NCBI GenBank assembly: GCA_035536455.1
Contig: DATLOC010000028.1
Location: 1-64,000 of the forward strand
Length of the DNA stretch: 64,000 bases
DNA from: DASUNQ01 sp035536455
Lineage (GTDB): Bacteria; Acidobacteriota; Thermoanaerobaculia; Multivoradales; UBA5704
Direction of reading: 5' to 3'
Shown: piece by piece, positions 61,096 through 64,000 of the stretch
Layout: every line of letters starts with the position of its first letter
Numbering within the stretch: position 1 is the stretch's first letter
Position numbers and translations under genes: made by a program
The notes under the pieces: model-generated
The model's database searches: none
What the model was told of the DNA's origin: nothing
Seen by the model: only the letters and a program-made list of their open reading frames with translations

Positions 61096-61204
61096 GGCTC
61101 CCCGCCTGATCCTAGCTAATCCCTCGCAGGCTGTCGCCGGGAGCTGGGCCGAGACGGCGCGAATCGTCAGCTGACTGGCGCCTTCTCAGGCCGAGATGGA
61201 GTCG

Positions 61205-61399
61205 CCGGTATCGCGGCTCCGGGATCGGGATTCCGAGTTCCCGCGCGGCTTCGATTTACCCGCTCTTGGCGATGAGCACTTCGGCCAAGGCCTCCTCCGG
61301 AGTGTCGCCGAAGGCGGAGCAGTACTCGAAGTCGGGCAGGTCGGCGACGTAGCAGGCGTCCTCGTCGCTCTAGAAGACGTTGAGGTGGTGGTCCTTCAT
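61205..61399 (-). pseudogene. Degenerate second copy of hicB
   Basis: The minus strand starts MKDHHLNVF, then a TAG replaces the Trp codon of HicB, and continues SDEDACYVADLPDF, CSAFGDTPEEALAEV, a second stop, and EAARELGIPIPEPRYR. The pieces align with the intact HicB immediately upstream, showing a tandem duplication followed by decay. Its ATG overlaps the intact hicB stop (TGATG). Confidence 0.7.
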
Positions 61400-61635
61400 C
61401 AGCCGATGGGCTGGCTCCTGAGCGGTGGGGGCGGGGCCGGCCGGTAGCGCGCTTCGGGAATCGGCTTGCCCGTTTCCCGGGCCGCCTCCAGCCAGTTGTG
61501 TTTGGCGATCTGGACTTCGCGGACCGCCTCCTCCGGCGTGTCGCCGAAGGCGGAGCACGCGAAGAGGTCGGGGATGTCCGCGACGTAGCAGTCGTCCTCG
61601 CCGCTCCAGAAGACGTTGATGTGGTAGTCCTTCAC
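61399..61635 (-). CDS. hicB: HicB-type antitoxin
   Basis: A 78-aa HicB-like antitoxin with the partial RNase-H-like fold: HINVFWSGEDDCYVADIPDLFACSAFGDTPEEAVREVQIAKHNWLEAARETGKPIPEARY. No separate DNA-binding domain is present, only a Pro-rich tail. It overlaps hicA by 4 bp and is read after it, the normal hicAB order. It should neutralise HicA. Confidence 0.86.
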   Translation of the reverse strand: MKDYHINVFWSGEDDCYVADIPDLFACSAFGDTPEEAVREVQIAKHNWLEAARETGKPIPEARYRPAPPPPLRSQPIG

Positions 61636-61889
61636 CGCTCGTCCTCCATCCTCAAATTGTACTCCTCGATCAGGTCCAGGAACTGCCGCACCTGGTATCC
61701 CTTCGCCTCCCCGCTCCGGGGCTGCAGGTTGAGAAAGCGCGGCACTCGCGGATGCTCGTAGGCGCGGTGGCTGCCCTCCACCCGCTGCAAGCGAAACCCG
61801 AACGCTTCAACCAGCCGACAGAAATCCCCAAAGTCGACATTCTCGTGGTGTCCTCCACGCAGCCTCTCCAAGAGACGCCTTCGGTTCAC
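61632..61889 (-). CDS. hicA: HicA-type mRNA interferase toxin
   Basis: An 85-aa HicA family toxin with dsRBD-like fold. RRRLLERLRGGHHENVDFGDFCRLVEAFGFRLQRVEGSHRAYEHP contains the catalytic GSH(R/H) region, and FLNLQPRSGEAKGYQVRQFLDLIEEY is typical of this subgroup. It is first in the pair with hicB. No disruption seen. Confidence 0.86.
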   Translation of the reverse strand: MNRRRLLERLRGGHHENVDFGDFCRLVEAFGFRLQRVEGSHRAYEHPRVPRFLNLQPRSGEAKGYQVRQFLDLIEEYNLRMEDER

Positions 61890-62002
61890 GTGGTCCGTCC
61901 TCCTCGGAGGAGGAAGACGGAATTCGGGGCCTCGTTCTTTGCAGCTCGGAGCTAGGCTAATACCTCTGGTGCTCGACGAACGAGCACAGAAGGAGCTCTG
62001 CG

Positions 62003-62080
62003 ATGACCTGGCAGGAAGTCCGCCGTCACCATCCGCACCATACGAGAGCCTTGAGCTCCACGAGGGGGCCGCGGGAGTAG
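62003..62080 (+). pseudogene. Short remnant of a hypothetical gene
   Basis: AAGGAGCTCTGCG and ATG introduce MTWQEVRRHHPHHTRAL, a start sequence resembling a widespread small hypothetical family beginning MTWQEVRxxxP, but it is broken by a stop after 25 residues. Probably a leftover after insertion or deletion. Low certainty. Confidence 0.3.
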
Positions 62081-62170
62081 ACGAGGAGCCTGAGAACGCC
62101 GCCTTCTTGATGGCGTTGTCCCTCCGGAGGCGCGAAGCGACACCAAGCGTTCAGACAGGAGGAGTCTCAG

Positions 62171-64000
62171 ATGCCTTCTCGTGCGCACCGGCCGGCCGTA
62201 CTGTGTCTTCTGGCCATGGCGATCGCCGTGGCTTCCCTCGCCCAGAACAACCCACCCGGGCAGAAGCGCGGGTACAAGCGGCCGACGATCAGTCGAGGAT
62301 CGCCCGCGCGGCCGTTGACCGGACCCAAGGCAGGCCGCCCGGCCGATCTCTCGAAGGACTACATCCGCGCGCACGGGAACGAAGCGGACCTCGAGGCCGA
62401 AGACGTCGCCGACGTCGTGGTCACGTCCGAGACGAAGGGCCGGCACACCGGCATCACGCACGTCTACCTGCGGCAGCGCGTCCACGGCCTCGAGGTCTTC
62501 GGGGCCGACAGCAATTTCAACGTCGGACCCGACGGCGCCGTGCTGAGCTTCGGGACGAGCTTCCTTCCGGACATCCAAGAGAGCATCAATCGGACGTCCC
62601 CGGAGATCGGGGCCGTCGATGCCGCGTTAGCGGCTGCCGCGCACGTCGGCCTCGAGCCGAGCGCGCCGCTGGCCGTCGTCGAGGAAAAGGACGGCCTCGA
62701 GCAGGAGACCATCCTCACCGGCGGCGGGATCGCGTCGACCCCGATCGTCGCGAAGCTCGTCTATCAGCCCGTCGCCCCGGGCGACGTCCGCCTCGCGTGG
62801 CAGGTCGACATCGATGAAACGAGCGGACAGCACCTCTGGCGGATGACCGTCGATGCCGAGACCGGCGAGGTGCTCCACCAGGAGGACTACGTCGTCGAGG
62901 ACAACTGGGACCTTCCGGCCGACGAGGCCGGCGCCGCGGCCGCGGCTGATTCCGCCGCGGCTCGGGGTCTCGACGCGACCGTGGCCCTCTCGTCGCCGAC
63001 GCCGGCGTTCGACGGCTCGAGCTACCGCGTGTTCGCGCTGCCGAAGGAGAGCCCGAACGACGGTCCGCAGACGCTCGTCGAGGACCCCGCCGACGCGACC
63101 GCATCGCCGTTCGGCTGGCACGACACGGATGAGACGGCCGGCGCGGAGTTCACGCTCACGCGCGGGAACAACGTCCACGCCTATCTCGATCAGGACAGCA
63201 GCAACGGACCCGACGCCGGATTCGACGTCGACGGGGGAGCGGACCTCACGTTCGACTTCGCGGCGGACCTCGCGGAGCACGCGCAGAACTACCGCGAAGC
63301 CGTCGTGACGAACCTCTTCTACTGGAACAACCTCTTCCACGACGTCCTCTACCGCTACGGCTTCGACGAAGCCTCGGGCAACTTCCAGGCGAACAACTAC
63401 GGGCGCGGCGGCCTCGGGGGCGACTACGTCCGCGCCGAGGCGGCCGACGGCGGGGGAACGAACAACGCGAACTTCTCGACTCCCGTCGAGAGCGCGACGT
63501 CGGCCGGCACGCCGCGGATGCAGATGTATCTCTGGCCGGGCGACCAGTTCGGCCTCCCGAACCAGGTGGTCGTCGACGGCGTCGGAACGTTCGACGCGTC
63601 TTGGGCGCGGTTCTCTCCCGCGCCCACCGTCGCCGGCACGGACGGCGCGATCGTCAACGCGGGCAACGGCTGCACCGCCGCCGACTACCTCGGCGCTCCG
63701 CCCGCGGACTGGATCGCGATCGTCACCGGCAACAATACCGGCTGCCAGAACGTCGACAAGGCGCGGCGGGCGACCGAGGCCGGCGCGAAGGCGCTGATCG
63801 TCGCGCACACCAGCTCTTCGAGGCCGGTGCTGACGGGCTCCCTCTCGACTCCGGGGCCCGCCATCCCGGTCGCCAGCATCAACCTGGCGGACGGCAACAC
63901 GATCCGGACGGCCGTAGCCGCCGGTCCCGTCACGGGGACGGTGCGCAAGCATCCCGATCATCCCGGCATCCGCGACGGCGACTTCGAGAACGGGATCGTT
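62171..64000 (+). CDS. M36 (fungalysin-type) metallopeptidase, 3' truncated by window end
   Basis: The first 610 residues of a secreted protease precursor. A signal peptide (VLCLLAMAIAVASLA) is followed by an FTP propeptide (HVYLRQRVHGLEVFGADSNF, about residues 97-116). The M36 entry region comes next: TNLFYWNNLFHDVLYRYGFD and QANNYGRGGLGGDYVRAEA, with NNANFSTP. A PA-domain insertion then follows (IVTGNNTGCQNVDKARRATEAGAKALIV). The HExxH zinc site must lie beyond 64000. GGAGG precedes ATG 62171. GC-rich like the core. Confidence 0.9.
   Translation, partial: MPSRAHRPAVLCLLAMAIAVASLAQNNPPGQKRGYKRPTISRGSPARPLTGPKAGRPADLSKDYIRAHGNEADLEAEDVADVVVTSETKGRHTGITHVYLRQRVHGLEVFGADSNFNVGPDGAVLSFGTSFLPDIQESINRTSPEIGAVDAALAAAAHVGLEPSAPLAVVEEKDGLEQETILTGGGIASTPIVAKLVYQPVAPGDVRLAWQVDIDETSGQHLWRMTVDAETGEVLHQEDYVVEDNWDLPADEAGAAAAADSAAARGLDATVALSSPTPAFDGSSYRVFALPKESPNDGPQTLVEDPADATASPFGWHDTDETAGAEFTLTRGNNVHAYLDQDSSNGPDAGFDVDGGADLTFDFAADLAEHAQNYREAVVTNLFYWNNLFHDVLYRYGFDEASGNFQANNYGRGGLGGDYVRAEAADGGGTNNANFSTPVESATSAGTPRMQMYLWPGDQFGLPNQVVVDGVGTFDASWARFSPAPTVAGTDGAIVNAGNGCTAADYLGAPPADWIAIVTGNNTGCQNVDKARRATEAGAKALIVAHTSSSRPVLTGSLSTPGPAIPVASINLADGNTIRTAVAAGPVTGTVRKHPDHPGIRDGDFENGIV

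Overview
The window is chromosomal DNA of a GC-rich, Gram-negative-type bacterium. It has signal peptidase, an outer-membrane-type barrel, periplasmic enzymes and a bactofilin. The bacillithiol operon, the 180-kDa-type NAD-glutamate dehydrogenase, the zinc-finger/TPR protein, an M36 peptidase and the overall style best fit Acidobacteriota, perhaps a Thermoanaerobaculia-like lineage. That placement is an inference, not proven. Core genes are very GC-rich and tightly packed, often with 4-bp start/stop overlaps. Several accessory patches are visibly less GC-rich, notably about 11.8-15.5 kb, 26-27.8 kb, 50.8-51.4 kb, 53.2-54.5 kb and 57.5-61 kb.

Layout. 0-3.6 kb: the end of khpB (jag), a 21-bp-periodic repeat array, a parS-like site at the rsmG start, then rsmG-parA-parB-bactofilin (chromosome segregation and cell shape). 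3.6-11.1 kb: a membrane phosphodiesterase, a small membrane protein, two tandem lepB genes, a ComEA-type protein, a pseudopilin, cutA, a Cys/Met PLP enzyme and mtnA. 11.1-15.5 kb: a decayed accessory block (a membrane gene with an internal stop, VapBC, an orphan antitoxin, a broken MNT/HEPN pair and a twice-frameshifted UvrD-like helicase) next to the 3' end of the tmRNA gene. A partial copy of that 3' end lies in the block. 15.5-23.7 kb: ssrA, dus, the bacillithiol operon bshC-bshB1-bshA, small membrane proteins and an aminotransferase. 23.7-24.8 kb: repeat element B. 24.9-27.9 kb: toxin-antitoxin-like orphans and small unknown genes. 27.9-42.2 kb: a lipoprotein, sspB, yidD, a PDZ-GAF-GGDEF diguanylate cyclase, mobA, a cyclophilin, csp, and pgk-tpiA-secG-tRNA-Leu, then tsaD, an Lrp regulator, an EamA transporter and a CAP-domain protein. 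42.3-50.2 kb: the giant glutamate dehydrogenase, a DUF885 protein and a Tat-exported FAD oxidoreductase. 50.2-56.6 kb: small unknowns, an ECF sigma factor overlapping a tiny Cys-rich secreted peptide, helix-turn-helix proteins and a TPR/zinc-finger protein. 56.6-57.4 kb: repeat element C. 57.5-61.9 kb: an adenine/cytosine-N4 methyltransferase apparently fused to an Mrr-like nuclease domain, a large unknown membrane protein, an MNT/HEPN remnant and HicAB with a dead HicB copy. 62.2-64 kb: the start of an M36 metallopeptidase.

The most unusual observation is a repeated architecture. Two loci (23.7-24.8 kb and 56.6-57.4 kb) each combine a long array of short motifs spaced at exactly 21 bp, a gene for a small helical protein with a basic, Pro-rich tail, and an almost identical 86-bp 3' element with a perfect 13-bp hairpin. 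The two proteins are clear homologues, but the two array motifs are completely different. A third 21-bp-periodic array, with yet another motif, lies upstream of rsmG-parAB. The strict two-helical-turn spacing, the locus-specific motif and the conserved 3' hairpin look like an undescribed family of DNA- or RNA-level elements.

Single-base indels and stops are concentrated in accessory genes while core genes are intact. This suggests genuine decay, although homopolymer sequencing errors cannot be excluded.
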